Assembly (NCBI RefSeq): GCF_010894455.1
Contig: NZ_JAAIXY010000026.1
Coordinates: 123,254 to 187,253, forward strand
Direction: 5' to 3'
Source of the DNA: Myxococcus eversor
GTDB taxonomy: Bacteria; Myxococcota; Myxococcia; Myxococcales; Myxococcaceae
DNA: 64,000 nt
Below, one piece after another: positions 8,441 through 16,383 of this stretch. The first letter of the stretch is position 1. Each line of letters opens with the position of its first letter. The position numbers were made by a program, and so were the translations under genes. The notes under the pieces are model-generated. The model ran no database searches. It was not told the origin of the DNA and saw only the letters and a program-made list of their open reading frames with translations.

Positions 8441-8751
8441 TCGTCTGATTGGCACTGGAGGACCGCATGAGGTGCTGTCATTGCTGAGCACGTCACCCTC
8501 CGCTGATGCGCCGGGCGTCCGATGGAGCCCTCCCCGTGAGGTGAGGGGCCGTGGGTCGCCTGATGACCGGGGACACTCGGCTGATGACAGGTGTCATCAG
8601 GGCGAGAGGCTCGGTTGTCCTCCTCGGGCGTGCGTCTGCTCGGAAAATCCAGGGGTTGTTCGTGCCAGGCCCGCCGCCTGAGGCTGGCACACGCGCTGCT
8701 ATGGGCTCCCGGGACGCATCAATCCGCCTCCCATCCCCCGAGGGTCCCGCC
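8440..8751. other. Intergenic region, operator-like palindrome only
   Basis: About 310 bp separate the propeller lipoprotein and the transglycosylase. An upstream in-frame extension of the transglycosylase frame exists but lacks coding character. The only clear structure is the palindrome at 8581-8600 and its half-site at 8560-8567. The rest shows nothing recognisable. Confidence 0.6.
8560..8600 (+). promoter_or_regulatory. Operator-like palindrome with a repeated half-site
   Basis: CTGATGACAGGTGTCATCAG at 8581-8600 is a perfect 9-bp inverted repeat around a 2-bp centre. The half-site CTGATGAC occurs again at 8560-8567, exactly 21 bp upstream, which is two helical turns. Direct half-sites on one face of the helix plus an inverted partner look like a dimeric regulator binding region. 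It lies about 150-190 bp before the transglycosylase start. The regulator is unknown. Confidence 0.5.
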
Positions 8752-9681
8752 ATGAGCATCTCCCCCCTGCAGAACTCCTCTGTCCCCCGCTCCAGCGTCT
8801 CTTCAATTCGCGGCGGTGGCGTGGAGTCCTCTTCCTTCAGTCCGTCGACGGGCATGGGCGTGAAGAGCGCGCCGGGCCTGGCCGCGCTCCAGAAGGACGG
8901 CTTCGAGCTGGGGGGCTCGGGAGGAAAGGCGCACCTGGGCAAGCTCCTGGAGAGCACCCTCTCGGTGATGAACACGCTCGTGCAGGTGATGTCGCAGATC
9001 GCCGAGCAGGGCGGCGTGCAGGCGCCCCAGGGTGCCAAGGGCGCGTCCAAGAGCTCGTGCTTCGGTGGTGACAGCGGCTTCTCTCCGCAGGCGTCCTCGG
9101 GGCGGCCTCCGCTGGACCTCAATCCCACGCCGACGGGCCCCAGCGCGGCGCCGAGCTTCGATGCGGCGCCGAGCGTCGATGCGGCGCCGAGCGTCGCGGG
9201 TGGGAAGAAGCTGGGCGGCAACCTGCCTCCGGGGTTGGAGAAGCTGCGGAGCACCATCGAGTCGGCGGCGGCCAAGACGGGCGTGCCGGCGGAGATGCTG
9301 GCCGCGCAAATCTGGCAGGAGTCGCGCGGCAACCTGGAGGCCGTCTCCACCAACGGTGGCAATGGCCTGACGGACACCGGCCTGATGCAGGTCAACCCCA
9401 ACACCTTCAAGGAGCTGCAGTCGAAGCACCCCGAGCTGCAGGGCAAGGACCTCTCCGACCCGGCGACCAACATCCTCGCGGGCGCCTGCTACATGAAGGA
9501 CATGAAGGAGCAGTTCGGGAGCTGGGACCTGGCGCTGCGCGCCTACAACTCCGGCCCGAATGGCGTGGACCGCAACAACGCGAACGCGATTCCCGCTGGC
9601 ACCGGTGACGCGACCTACGTGACGAAGGTGAAGGACTTCATGAGCACCCTCTCCACGGGCGAGGGCACGCTGCCGGCGTGA
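8752..9681 (+). CDS. SLT-type lytic transglycosylase with low-complexity N-terminus
   Basis: The product is 309 residues from the ATG at 8752 (MSISPLQNSSVPRSSVSS). The C-terminal 130 residues form a Slt70-like goose-lysozyme fold. The catalytic Glu lies in QIWQESRGN, followed by GLTDTGLMQVNP, DPATNILAGACYMKDM and LALRAYNSGPNGV, as in soluble lytic transglycosylases that cleave peptidoglycan into anhydro-muropeptides. There is no Sec signal. The N-terminal 150 residues are Ser/Gly/Pro-rich with a short repeat (FDAAPSVDAAPSVAGG), resembling secreted accessory hydrolases of specialised secretion systems. Export by a non-Sec route is inference. No secretion genes are adjacent. An operator-like palindrome precedes the gene. 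Confidence 0.85.
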   Translation: MSISPLQNSSVPRSSVSSIRGGGVESSSFSPSTGMGVKSAPGLAALQKDGFELGGSGGKAHLGKLLESTLSVMNTLVQVMSQIAEQGGVQAPQGAKGASKSSCFGGDSGFSPQASSGRPPLDLNPTPTGPSAAPSFDAAPSVDAAPSVAGGKKLGGNLPPGLEKLRSTIESAAAKTGVPAEMLAAQIWQESRGNLEAVSTNGGNGLTDTGLMQVNPNTFKELQSKHPELQGKDLSDPATNILAGACYMKDMKEQFGSWDLALRAYNSGPNGVDRNNANAIPAGTGDATYVTKVKDFMSTLSTGEGTLPA

Positions 9682-9890
9682 GCGACCGACGCCCACCATT
9701 CCACGCACCTCTGACACGCCAGGATTGCAGCGGCGCGTCGCGACATTTCCCCAGGATTTCCGTTCATCGGGTGTGCGGCTGAAGTGACATCGGATTTCAC
9801 CTGTCCTTCGGCTGCATTGACTCAACGTGAACCAGGGCCACACCTGGTCGGCCGCCATGTCGCGGTCGCGTGCAACGGGAGAACAGGGAC

Positions 9891-11063
9891 ATGAAGTCCA
9901 TCAATGGATGGTGGGGCGCGGTGCTCGTGTCGGGACTCATCGGCTGTGGGCAGGAGGCGAAGGAGCCCGCGCCGGAGCAGGCGGAGATTCGTGCCGCCGA
10001 GCAGGAGGCTCGCTTCCTGACGCCGCCCGCGGGCTGTACCGAAATCACCGTGGGAGAGATGGTCAACGGCATCGAGCTGACGCCGGTGCAGTACGAGCGG
10101 CAACCGACGTTCCGTGGCGACTTCTCGAACACGGGAGGCGCGCAGCGGGACGAACTGCGCATCCGCCTGGACATGAACACCCAGCCGGGGCTGTATGACT
10201 TATCGCTGGGCGGGGCGAACACCTTCACGTGCGACCAGTGCGTCTTCGGCTACCAGGACATTGGAACGACCTCGCAGAAGCTGTTCGTCGCCGACGCGGG
10301 AGCGCTGCTGCTCGCGCTGCAGGTGTCGCCGCAGCAGACGGTGGGCGCGCTGTCGAACGTGGTGCTGCGGGAGTCGGTGCTCGCGACGCCCACCTCGGGG
10401 CCTTACACGGGTTCGTCGGTGGTGTCGGGAGGCGAGTGCCGGTGGATTCGCTTCGCGACGTGGAACACGGTGCGCCCGGGCGGGTGTGACCCGCGTCAGG
10501 GTTCGCTGACGTCGAACCTGCATGACACCGCGTGTGTCTCCGACGACTACGCGGCGACGGACGGCACGTTGCAGCGCGCGCTGGGGACGAAGACGCAGGG
10601 CGAGGCCTGCACCGCGACGCCCGCGGAGAGCGAGCACTCGTTGACGACGACGGACTGCGAGCAGGGCTTCGCGTGCACGGACCTGCTGAGTGACGACGCG
10701 CAGTGCCTGAAGACGTGTGACTTCATGACGGCGACGCCGGGGTGCCCCACGGGCACGGTGTGCGGCGTGTATGGCCTGTGCATCGAGCAGTCGGTGCTGG
10801 AGCCGATTGGCTTCGCGTTCGACACCGCGCTGATTGGCGAGGCGTGCTCGGCGTCCTTCACCGAGTTCTGTGGCGTCGAGGGTGCGCGTGGAACGTGCTT
10901 CGACCCGGACGGCGCGGCGGGTCCGGCGGGGGCGACGTGCCACCGCTACGCGCGTGCGCGCTCCGAGTGCGGAGCGGGCGAGGAGCTGGGCTACATCTAC
11001 TACCCGCTGTCGGGTGGCGGTGGAGACCGCGGCTACGGCTTCTGCTACTTCGACGGTCGCTGA
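9891..11063 (+). CDS. Cys-rich lipoprotein of unknown function
   Basis: The 390-residue product begins MKSINGWWGAVLVSGLIGCGQE (lipobox Cys19). About 20 Cys follow, many in pairs (CDQCVFGYQD, TTDCEQGFACTDL, DDAQCLKTCDF, TPGCPTGTVCGVYGLCIE). This is the spacing of small disulfide modules in myxobacterial surface lipoproteins (Cys-rich 'PTGTVC' repeats). The N-terminal half (about 40-200) is beta-rich. The start was chosen for the signal peptide. A strong hairpin follows the stop codon. The function is not recognisable. Confidence 0.78.
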   Translation: MKSINGWWGAVLVSGLIGCGQEAKEPAPEQAEIRAAEQEARFLTPPAGCTEITVGEMVNGIELTPVQYERQPTFRGDFSNTGGAQRDELRIRLDMNTQPGLYDLSLGGANTFTCDQCVFGYQDIGTTSQKLFVADAGALLLALQVSPQQTVGALSNVVLRESVLATPTSGPYTGSSVVSGGECRWIRFATWNTVRPGGCDPRQGSLTSNLHDTACVSDDYAATDGTLQRALGTKTQGEACTATPAESEHSLTTTDCEQGFACTDLLSDDAQCLKTCDFMTATPGCPTGTVCGVYGLCIEQSVLEPIGFAFDTALIGEACSASFTEFCGVEGARGTCFDPDGAAGPAGATCHRYARARSECGAGEELGYIYYPLSGGGGDRGYGFCYFDGR

Positions 11064-11078
11064 GTCGGCGTGACATCT

Positions 11079-11103
11079 CCCCGTCCGGTGTGCCCGGACG
11101 GGG
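11079..11103. terminator. Bidirectional terminator-like hairpin
   Basis: CCCCGTCCGG (11079-11088) pairs with CCGGACGGGG (11094-11103) around a 5-nt loop, a perfect 10-bp stem between two convergent genes. There is no T-tract, as is common in GC-rich genomes. Confidence 0.55.
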
Positions 11104-11180
11104 AGGGCGCGACGTGTGTCAGGGTGCGGAGGCCCTCTCGCCGAGGGCGCCTTCGTAGCCTCTCTGGAAGGCACCCCGCA

Positions 11181-13622
11181 TCAGAGCGCGCTCACGAAGT
11201 CGAGCAGCATGCCGCGCTCGTCCCTGGACATGGCCTTGAAGCGGTCCCGGCTCGCGCTGCCCTGCCCGCCGTGCCACAAGATGGCCTCTTCGAGGGTGCG
11301 GGCACGCCCATCGTGGAGGAAACGCGTCCCGGGATTGGTGTGCTCGAGCAGCCCCAGGCTCCACAGCGGGGCCGTGCGCCATTCCTGCCCGGTGGCGACA
11401 CCTTGCGGGAAGTTGTCTCCCAGCTCGGGCCCCATGTCGTGCAGCAGCAGGTCCGTGTACGGACGAAGGGTCTGCTCGCGCAGCTCGGCATAGCGGTGTC
11501 CGGTTCCCGTGGTCAGCGTCGCCACGTGGCACGCATTGCAGCGAGCCTGCGTGAACAGCACCGCGCCGGTGGCGACGCGCTCCTGCATCCGACGCTCGTC
11601 CGCTTCGTCCGCTCGCATCTGCGCCAGCTCGGCCTGGAGCTTGGAGGGGTCCGGGTCCTCGACCAGGTCTCCAAAGTCCACGGCGTAGTTGCGCAGAGGC
11701 TGCTCACCGGGGAAGTGGCGCTGGGGAGGAACCGCCAGCAGGCTGGTGTAGTCGACGATGAGGCGCAGGTGCTCGTCGCTGAGCTCCGGGGCGGCGGAGT
11801 TCGCATTGCGGCAGTCCTCGTCGTCCGTGGCCAGGCCGCAGTTGTGGGTGGGGAACATCGACGTCGTCACGCCCATGTCGTTGTTGAGGGCGCCCGCGAC
11901 CTGCTCCTCCACGGTCGAAGCCGTGCCGCGCCAGCCGAAGCGACCCACACGGGTGATGGACGGGAAGCGCGGGTCCGGAATCAACTGAAGCTTGCCGACC
12001 GCACCGTCGGGGTCCTGTCGGCTCGCTTCGGCGAGGGCCTTCAACTGCTTCTCCGGCACCGCCTCCAGCAGGCCCATCCCCACCATGTGCGGAGCCGTAT
12101 GCACCGACATGCGAGCAGGCAGCTCCAGCGCGTTGCCCTGCCGGTCCGTCAGCGAATAGACGGGTGCTTGCAGCGTGTACGCGGTTCCATCCGGGTACTG
12201 CCCCGGAGTCTCCCGATACGAGGTGACCTTCAGCACCGCGTTGCGTCCGTCGTACTGGGTCTTGCCGTCGTTCACCACGCCCTGCCAGAGGTGCCCGCCG
12301 AAGCGGCTGTCCGGCACGAGCTTGCCGGTGGCGTCCACGTCCGCGGTGAGCACCACCATCGTCGACAAGGGCGTGTTGAGCGCGGGAGAGCTCTTGCCGT
12401 TGTTCACATGGCAGTCGATGCATGAGGCCTGCTGGAACCGGGGGCCCGCCTTGTTCATGGCGGTCGTGACAGCCGGATTGCCGGGCTCGTGGTGGCCTCC
12501 CGTGAGGAAGGAGGTATGAATCAGGCGCCGCCCTTCGGTGAAGGCCTGGATGTTGCGACCCGCGATGTTGAGGCTCGCCTGCATGAAGTTGATGTGGGTG
12601 AACCCCGAGGTGTTCTCCTGGAGGGTCATCATCTTGCCGCCCGCCAGGGCGCTGTCCGGGATGGGCGTCGAATCCCAGGGAATCGCGGGGGCATCACAGC
12701 AGGGGCCCCGGTACCAGGGCACGATGCCGGGAGTGCCGACACGGTAGACGAGCGCGTCCGAGTAGTAGTTGAAGCGACCGAGCGCGTTGCCCTTGGGGCC
12801 GTCCAGGAAGATGCCGAGCTCGAACTCATACAGGTCGCCCTCGCGCAGGTCCCGATTGAGCGCGGCTGAGCGCGTAATCTGCTTCACCAACACGAACTCG
12901 CCATCCGCGAGCGGGACATTGAGGTCCCGAAAGCCGCTGGGGCTGTTGTTGTCCGGCAGGGCGTCGTAGTTCTTGATGGGAGTCTCCAGCTCCTGGTCCC
13001 TCCGAAGGGTTCCGGGGGGCAGTTGCTTCATGCCCCCGTTGTCCCCATAGAGCGCCACCGACATCGGCAGGTAGGGCTGCTCTCCTCGCCGCCCGATGTA
13101 CCCACCGCGGAAGTTCGTCCCGTACAGCCACCACTGCGGACGCACGACGAGCGTCAGGATGCGGGTCCCGGGCTTCTTGGGGTCGGGATTGGGGTTGTCG
13201 TAGAGGGTGATGTCGTGGGTGCGGCGCTCGAAATAGTGCGCCGCGAAGGTCATGTAGTTGTCCCCGCCCAGTGGATTGCCCTTCGGAGGCATCTCGCGTG
13301 CGTGGCGGTCGCGTGTACGTCCGCCAAGCTTCGTCACGAGCGTGCCACCGGGGAGCGTGTAATGGGTCGTGGGCTGCGGGTCGGCCCAGGTCAGCTCGGC
13401 ATAGCCATCGGGACCATTGCCTTCAGGTTGAGTGGGTCCGCCCGGCGTTGGCCCTTCGCCGACCTGCACGGTGCCGGAGTTGCAGGCGGCCGTCAGACAT
13501 GCCCAGGCCACCACCGCGAGCAGCGTGGGCCGGGTGCTCACTGCCTGCTTCGGATTCCGACCAGGGATGGCCACCTGCGAGGAACTGCCCGCGGGGGCGA
13601 ACATTTCAGGAACGCAGCTCAC
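11181..13622 (-). CDS. Di-heme oxidoreductase (DHOR family) lipoprotein, copy 1
   Basis: The 813-residue product starts at GTG 13622, chosen because AAAGGAG sits 7 bp upstream; in-frame ATGs at 13658 and 13604 are alternatives. A lipobox (LTAAC, Cys47) follows the signal. Two c-type heme sites are present, CIDCH at about 401-405 and CNACH at about 695-699. DHOR hallmarks (FGWRGTASTVEEQVAGALNN, HPYTDLLLHDMGPEL-like PYTDLLLHDMG, EWRTAPLWSLGLLEHT, FLHDGRARTLEEAILWHGG) match PF06537, which is related to MauG/cytochrome c peroxidase. The N-terminal 350 residues are a family extension containing a YGTNFRGG motif that recurs as YGPGTNFRSW in copy 2. It is the last gene of the eight-gene operon. An envelope oxidase or peroxidase role is inferred. 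Confidence 0.88.
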   Translation of the reverse strand: MSCVPEMFAPAGSSSQVAIPGRNPKQAVSTRPTLLAVVAWACLTAACNSGTVQVGEGPTPGGPTQPEGNGPDGYAELTWADPQPTTHYTLPGGTLVTKLGGRTRDRHAREMPPKGNPLGGDNYMTFAAHYFERRTHDITLYDNPNPDPKKPGTRILTLVVRPQWWLYGTNFRGGYIGRRGEQPYLPMSVALYGDNGGMKQLPPGTLRRDQELETPIKNYDALPDNNSPSGFRDLNVPLADGEFVLVKQITRSAALNRDLREGDLYEFELGIFLDGPKGNALGRFNYYSDALVYRVGTPGIVPWYRGPCCDAPAIPWDSTPIPDSALAGGKMMTLQENTSGFTHINFMQASLNIAGRNIQAFTEGRRLIHTSFLTGGHHEPGNPAVTTAMNKAGPRFQQASCIDCHVNNGKSSPALNTPLSTMVVLTADVDATGKLVPDSRFGGHLWQGVVNDGKTQYDGRNAVLKVTSYRETPGQYPDGTAYTLQAPVYSLTDRQGNALELPARMSVHTAPHMVGMGLLEAVPEKQLKALAEASRQDPDGAVGKLQLIPDPRFPSITRVGRFGWRGTASTVEEQVAGALNNDMGVTTSMFPTHNCGLATDDEDCRNANSAAPELSDEHLRLIVDYTSLLAVPPQRHFPGEQPLRNYAVDFGDLVEDPDPSKLQAELAQMRADEADERRMQERVATGAVLFTQARCNACHVATLTTGTGHRYAELREQTLRPYTDLLLHDMGPELGDNFPQGVATGQEWRTAPLWSLGLLEHTNPGTRFLHDGRARTLEEAILWHGGQGSASRDRFKAMSRDERGMLLDFVSAL

Positions 13623-13662
13623 GGTTCGACTCCTTTCAAGAAGGTTGGACACAGACATCCGC

Positions 13663-14799
13663 TCAAGGTGCATAGAGGCGCTTGAGTGCCTCGTATGCGG
13701 GCCGCGTGTTTCGGTCGACGTCGACGATGCCCCACCACTCCTCATTGAAGGTGCTGTCGGGGTAGGGGCCACCGCCCGGGGCCGAGCCACCGTTGTCGTG
13801 CTGGGAGGGATTGCCGGCCTTCCACCACTCGTCCGACCACTCGAAGACGGTGCCGCCGGAGCACACGCCTCCTGTGTTCGCGGTCGAGTGGTCGAGAAGC
13901 TCCTGGGTCAGGGCGTGGGTCGCCTTGGCCTGGCTTTCGGGGTCGTATCCGGGGAGCTTCGCGTTGAAGGCATCCGCACCGTACTCGGCGAGGAACATGG
14001 GCTTGGTGCTGAGGTCCTTCCACTGGGTGAAGGCGTCTCCGAACGTGATTCCGCGATACATGTTCAAGCCCCAGACGTCGATGTCCGGCATGGCCGCGAT
14101 GGTGGCCCTGGACGGCATCTCGCCATAGACGGTCGCGATGGGGTGCTTGGAGTCGAGCGCCTTGATGGCCGCGGCAATCTGGTTCAGGCGCGCCATCGAG
14201 TCATTGAAAGACACGTTGGTATACAGGCCGTTGTAGTTCCATTCGTTGCCAAGGGACCACATGAGGATGGCGGGGTGGTCCTTGAGCGCCGCGACGTGCT
14301 GGGAGGCGCGAGCAGCGGGGTCGCCGCCGTAGGAGTACACGCTCATGACCACGCGGATGCCCGCGGCGTGCAGCTTGTCCAGCACCACGGTGTCGCGGAT
14401 GGTGTCGTAGGTGCGGACCACGTTGATGCCCGCGGCCTTCATCAGCGCGATATCCTTGTCGGCGAAGGCGGCATAGTCCCCCCTGGGTGGGTGTTCGCGC
14501 CCCTTTCCGACAGGGTTCCAGCAGACGCCCTTCATCTGGATGGCCTTGCCACCGACCTTGATGGCTCGCCCGTCCACGGAGACTTCACCGTCGCCCCAGT
14601 CGCTGGGGCCTCCATCCGGAGAACCCGCGTCAGGACTGCCTCCATCCGTGCGCGGGGACCCGCCATCCTCGCGCGAGGGCCCGCCATCTTCACGCAGGGG
14701 CCCGCCATCCCCGTTGAGGTCGCTCGGCTCGCTGGAGTCCCCTGAACAGGACTGGATTGCAATCATCAACAGGCTCAAGACAAGGCCACGAAGTTTCAT
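13663..14799 (-). CDS. Glycoside hydrolase, clan A TIM barrel (GH2-like), lipoprotein
   Basis: The 378-residue product starts MKLRGLVLSLLMIAIQSC (lipobox Cys18). A spacer of repeated DGGP/SREDGG units follows, then a catalytic domain from about residue 75. Barrel motifs are visible: IQMKGVCWNPVGKG, GINVVRTYDTIRD, AAGIRVVMSVYSYGGD and WSLGNEWNYNG with the acid/base Glu of NEW. The candidate nucleophile Glu is in FLAEYGADAF, and DEWWKAGN lies near the end. This is the clan GH-A layout seen in GH2-type enzymes and some beta-1,3-glucan-active proteins. The substrate is not provable. The stop is 40 bp before the DHOR start and the gene follows the beta-barrel gene by 9 bp, so all are cotranscribed. 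It probably acts on glycans outside the cell. Confidence 0.8.
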   Translation of the reverse strand: MKLRGLVLSLLMIAIQSCSGDSSEPSDLNGDGGPLREDGGPSREDGGSPRTDGGSPDAGSPDGGPSDWGDGEVSVDGRAIKVGGKAIQMKGVCWNPVGKGREHPPRGDYAAFADKDIALMKAAGINVVRTYDTIRDTVVLDKLHAAGIRVVMSVYSYGGDPAARASQHVAALKDHPAILMWSLGNEWNYNGLYTNVSFNDSMARLNQIAAAIKALDSKHPIATVYGEMPSRATIAAMPDIDVWGLNMYRGITFGDAFTQWKDLSTKPMFLAEYGADAFNAKLPGYDPESQAKATHALTQELLDHSTANTGGVCSGGTVFEWSDEWWKAGNPSQHDNGGSAPGGGPYPDSTFNEEWWGIVDVDRNTRPAYEALKRLYAP

Positions 14800-14808
14800 G
14801 AACGCCTT

Positions 14809-16341
14809 TCAAAACGATGCGCCCAACGTCCAGTTGAGGCCGGAATAGCGCTCCTGGGAGATGCCTCCCCCGGTCCATTCCGTTCCCGCTCCGGAGAAGG
14901 TGTCTGCGTATTTCTGGAAGCGGTAGCGAACGCTGTACTCGAGCGGCCCGACGAGCTCGCCGCCGACTCCCGCCTCGAGCCCGAAGCCGCTGCTCGACAC
15001 CTCGGGACCATAGCGGTCCTTCTGCTCGCGGCCCGGCTGAGGCCGGATGAAGTACAGGAAGCCCGCCTCGAGCCGAGCCAGACGGGCCAGGGTCACCGAC
15101 ACATCCAGCCCCACCGCCGCATGGGTGCGGCCCGTCTTGGGAAACAGCGCCTGGTATTCCTCGGCCACCTCGAATGCGTGGGAGATTCCGCCTGCGCGAA
15201 GCCCCACGAACGCGGGGAGGGGCGTGGCCGTGAACGACAGCGGGAAATACAAACGATAGGTGCCGAAGAGCGACCCATACGTGTCCACGGCGCTCGCGGT
15301 TCCCCCAGGTCCGCCTCCCTGGATACTGACCTGGGTCCAGCGACGCGACAGCTCGGCGGTGACGCCCAGGCCCTTCAGCGCCGTGTCTCCCAGGAGCGCC
15401 AGCGGAAACGCGTCGAGCCCGGCGCTGAAGCCCGAGTACGGACTGGGCGTTCCGAACAACAGGGAGCGCTCCGGCCTCTCCGCCTCCGGCTGCGACTCCA
15501 GTTGTCCGCACGACCGGATGCCCGGGCCCGCGCAATAGGACCGGAAGGTGGTGGCGCCACCGAGCCTCACGGAGACCCATCGAGGCCCCACCACTGGCGA
15601 GGGAGCCTTCACGAGTGCCACGTCCTCCACTGGCGCCGCCGCGACCTTGGCCGTGGGCTTGGGGGGAGGGGCGCCACTCGAAACCCGTGCGTCCGCCGTG
15701 GCCGTGGGCCTGGGGGGAGGGACGCCACTCGAAGCTCGTGCATCCGCCGTGGCCGTGGGTTTGGGGGAAGGGACGCCACTCGAAGCTCGTGCATCCGCCT
15801 TGGCCGGGGGCAGAGGAGCAGCGTCCTGTGACATCGAAGCGACCGGCTCCGCGGGCTCAACGGACTCCTGGGGGACGACCTCCGTCGCGGCTTCGTGCAA
15901 CGTCGTCAGGATGGCGTCCGCGGCCCGGAAGGCGTCCTTCTTCGAGAGCCTTCCCTTCTTGAGCGGATACGATTCGGTTCCGAGCAAGCTCCCCGACGCG
16001 CTCACCACTTCCACGGTGAGCGCACGCCCCGACACGGCGCCCCGGACGGTCGCCGCGAGCCCGAGCTCCCTTGAGAGCGCGACGATGGCCGCATCCGTGT
16101 GGGCCTCGCGTCCCCGGAAACCCAACCGTCGCGCGCGGGTTGCATACAGCTTGCCCTTGATGACGTCGGAGCCCTTGGCCTGCAACGAGCGTTCGAGCTG
16201 TTTGCGAACCGCGTCCCGACGGTCCCCGGTGAGCTCGAGCACCGCGACCCGCTGCTCCGCACGCGCCCAGAAGGACGTCAGGAGCACGCACAGCAACATC
16301 ACTGCATTCAACCACTGGCCGCGAAGAGTCACTTGTCCCAT
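14809..16341 (-). CDS. Outer-membrane beta-barrel protein with Pro-rich repeats
   Basis: The 510-residue protein has a signal peptide (MGQVTLRGQWLNAVMLLCVL, cleavage near SFWARA). Residues 29-150 form a small alpha/beta domain (RVAVLELTGDRRDAVRKQLE), similar to the curli-like/FlgO-type nucleoside-fold domains found before barrels. Three 17-residue repeats (ADARASSGVPPPRPTAT) link to a C-terminal barrel. The barrel has alternating hydrophobic strands (WVSVRLGGATTF, YSGFSAGLDAFPL, LEYSVRYRFQKYAD) and ends in the Phe residue (WTLGASF) typical of BAM-assembled porins. It lies in the middle of the operon: 42 bp after the fusion gene and 9 bp before the hydrolase. Confidence 0.75.
   Translation of the reverse strand: MGQVTLRGQWLNAVMLLCVLLTSFWARAEQRVAVLELTGDRRDAVRKQLERSLQAKGSDVIKGKLYATRARRLGFRGREAHTDAAIVALSRELGLAATVRGAVSGRALTVEVVSASGSLLGTESYPLKKGRLSKKDAFRAADAILTTLHEAATEVVPQESVEPAEPVASMSQDAAPLPPAKADARASSGVPSPKPTATADARASSGVPPPRPTATADARVSSGAPPPKPTAKVAAAPVEDVALVKAPSPVVGPRWVSVRLGGATTFRSYCAGPGIRSCGQLESQPEAERPERSLLFGTPSPYSGFSAGLDAFPLALLGDTALKGLGVTAELSRRWTQVSIQGGGPGGTASAVDTYGSLFGTYRLYFPLSFTATPLPAFVGLRAGGISHAFEVAEEYQALFPKTGRTHAAVGLDVSVTLARLARLEAGFLYFIRPQPGREQKDRYGPEVSSSGFGLEAGVGGELVGPLEYSVRYRFQKYADTFSGAGTEWTGGGISQERYSGLNWTLGASF
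15649..15812 (-). repeat. Three 51-bp tandem repeats inside the beta-barrel gene
   Basis: Units of 51 bp (17 codons) encode ADARxSSGxPxPKPTAT three times with a partial fourth. Adjacent copies are nearly identical in DNA (GGGACGCCACTCGAAGCTCG shared), which implies recent slippage or unequal exchange. This makes a flexible Pro/Ala linker between the soluble domain and the barrel. Confidence 0.8.
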
Positions 16342-16383
16342 ACCTCTGTCACGTCGACTTCAAGGGTGCACCGCGCTCGCCCA

